Source: Megasphaera hominis (GTDB lineage Bacteria; Bacillota; Negativicutes; Veillonellales; Megasphaeraceae). From it: a DNA stretch of 22,022 nucleotides. Position 1 is the first letter of the stretch. Each line of letters opens with the position of its first letter. Position numbers and translations under genes: made by a program. Positions 21,755 through 22,022 of the stretch are shown here, one piece after another. Where the stretch lies: the NCBI RefSeq assembly GCF_014269395.1, contig NZ_JACOGK010000037.1:1-22022 (forward strand), in the 5' to 3' direction. Below the pieces are notes generated by a model, which was not told the DNA's origin, ran no database searches, and worked only from the letters and a program-made list of their open reading frames with translations.

Positions 21755-21797
21755 ATACTCCTTAGTAATCTGGCTACGTGAGGAGTTGAAGGAGTAT
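21755..21797. repeat. Inverted repeat ATACTCCTT / AAGGAGTAT
   Basis: Perfect 9-bp arms at 21755-21763 and 21789-21797 with a 25-base centre. The centre contains another GGAGTTG that could compete for the left arm. Function unknown; it lies in the gene-poor stretch before the IS-like region. Confidence 0.5.
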
Positions 21798-21800
21798 CTT

Positions 21801-21899
21801 TTGAATTTCAAGAAACGTCTGGATCAGAAAAGAGAATTCGAATATACGTATGAGGCCTCCCTTATAGTATGTATTTGTGGGAGGAAAAAGCCCATCTGA
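21801..21899 (+). CDS. Possible small ORF (32 residues), doubtful
   Basis: A TTG at 21801 preceded by GAAGGAG at a good distance opens a short frame, MNFKKRLDQKREFEYTYEAS and on to CICGRKKPI. It is basic and has no recognised family. The frame stays open about 13 codons further upstream without a good start, so it could equally be the worn end of a larger gene such as a transposase. A CCTCCC/GGGAGG inverted repeat (21856-21884) lies inside it, which argues against coding. Confidence 0.2.
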   Translation: MNFKKRLDQKREFEYTYEASLIVCICGRKKPI

Positions 21900-21907
21900 G
21901 ACTTGAT

Positions 21908-21968
21908 ATGCTCCCTTCTAGGTAGACATGAGAAATAATAAAATCTCACTCTACTTGGAAGGGAGCAT
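21908..21968. repeat. Long inverted repeat next to the IS-like ORF
   Basis: Arms of 19 bases at 21908-21926 and 21950-21968 (outer parts ATGCTCCCTTC and GAAGGGAGCAT), matching at 17 positions with the other two as G-T pairs. Inside, TGAGA (21929-21933) and TCTCA (21944-21948) extend the stem. It may be a hairpin upstream of a transposase gene, or two facing insertion-sequence ends. Confidence 0.6.
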
Positions 21969-21973
21969 TTAAT

Positions 21974-22022
21974 ATGCATAGAACTAAGGTTTGTGCAGAA
22001 GAAAAACTACATACGGTGCTAG
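21974..22022 (+). mobile_element. Probable transposase start (IS3-type OrfA?), cut by window edge
   Basis: Only the first 16 codons are present: MHRTKVCAEEKLHTVL. Basic residues followed by AEEKL resemble the N-terminal helix of IS3/IS150 OrfA helix-turn-helix proteins. GGAAGGGAG lies upstream, overlapping an inverted-repeat arm that would suit an IS end. The assignment rests on very little sequence. Confidence 0.4.

Noticed and set aside
1..22022. tRNA, rRNA genes and CRISPR arrays
   Set aside because: No cloverleaf with a GTTCGA-type arm, no rRNA-like sequence and no regularly spaced direct repeats were found by reading; a covariance search was not possible.

Overview
The window looks like chromosome of a moderately GC-rich, diderm Firmicute of the Negativicutes, and Megasphaera or a close Veillonellaceae relative fits best. 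This is an inference from strong AGGAGG-type ribosome binding sites, Firmicute-type sigma-A promoters, the gatC-gatA-gatB order, exported proteins with plain signal peptides, and the mix of amino-acid fermenter transporters and small redox flavoproteins. I could not run a search to confirm the genus.

Left part (1-11.3 kb), mostly minus strand: the gatCAB amidotransferase operon behind alanine racemase (alr); an MFS transporter; a thioredoxin-reductase-like flavoprotein behind a PLP aminotransferase; a divergent glycerate kinase on the plus strand; then a tight three-gene minus operon (thioredoxin-fold membrane protein without CxxC, LOG-family hydrolase, YfcE-type phosphodiesterase) whose genes overlap by 4 nt each.

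Middle part (11.3-18 kb), accessory in character: a MerR regulator and a secreted protein of unknown function on the plus strand; an AT-richer GNAT gene flanked by two nearly identical terminator hairpins; then the most interesting locus, a class M sirtuin (SirTM) overlapping a zinc-type macrodomain ADP-ribosylhydrolase gene. This is a writer/eraser pair for protein mono-ADP-ribosylation. It is followed upstream by a pyridoxamine-oxidase-fold flavoprotein with a striking twin operator, an iron-sulfur-flavoprotein-like reductase, and another GNAT gene. A plus-strand GNAT plus half-size EamA transporter operon lies behind a structured, terminator-containing leader RNA.

Right part (17.6-22 kb): a MerR gene divergent from an exported alpha/beta hydrolase, with a textbook MerR-type 19-bp-spacer promoter between them; a dicarboxylate/amino-acid:cation symporter gene with a consensus promoter and an adjoining palindrome but a frameshift in the reading frame; a small protein of unknown function; and an AT-rich, gene-poor stretch of inverted repeats that leads into what is probably the start of an insertion sequence cut by the window edge.

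No tRNA, rRNA or CRISPR array was seen. Starts were chosen by ribosome binding site and family N-terminus, so several differ from the longest open frame.
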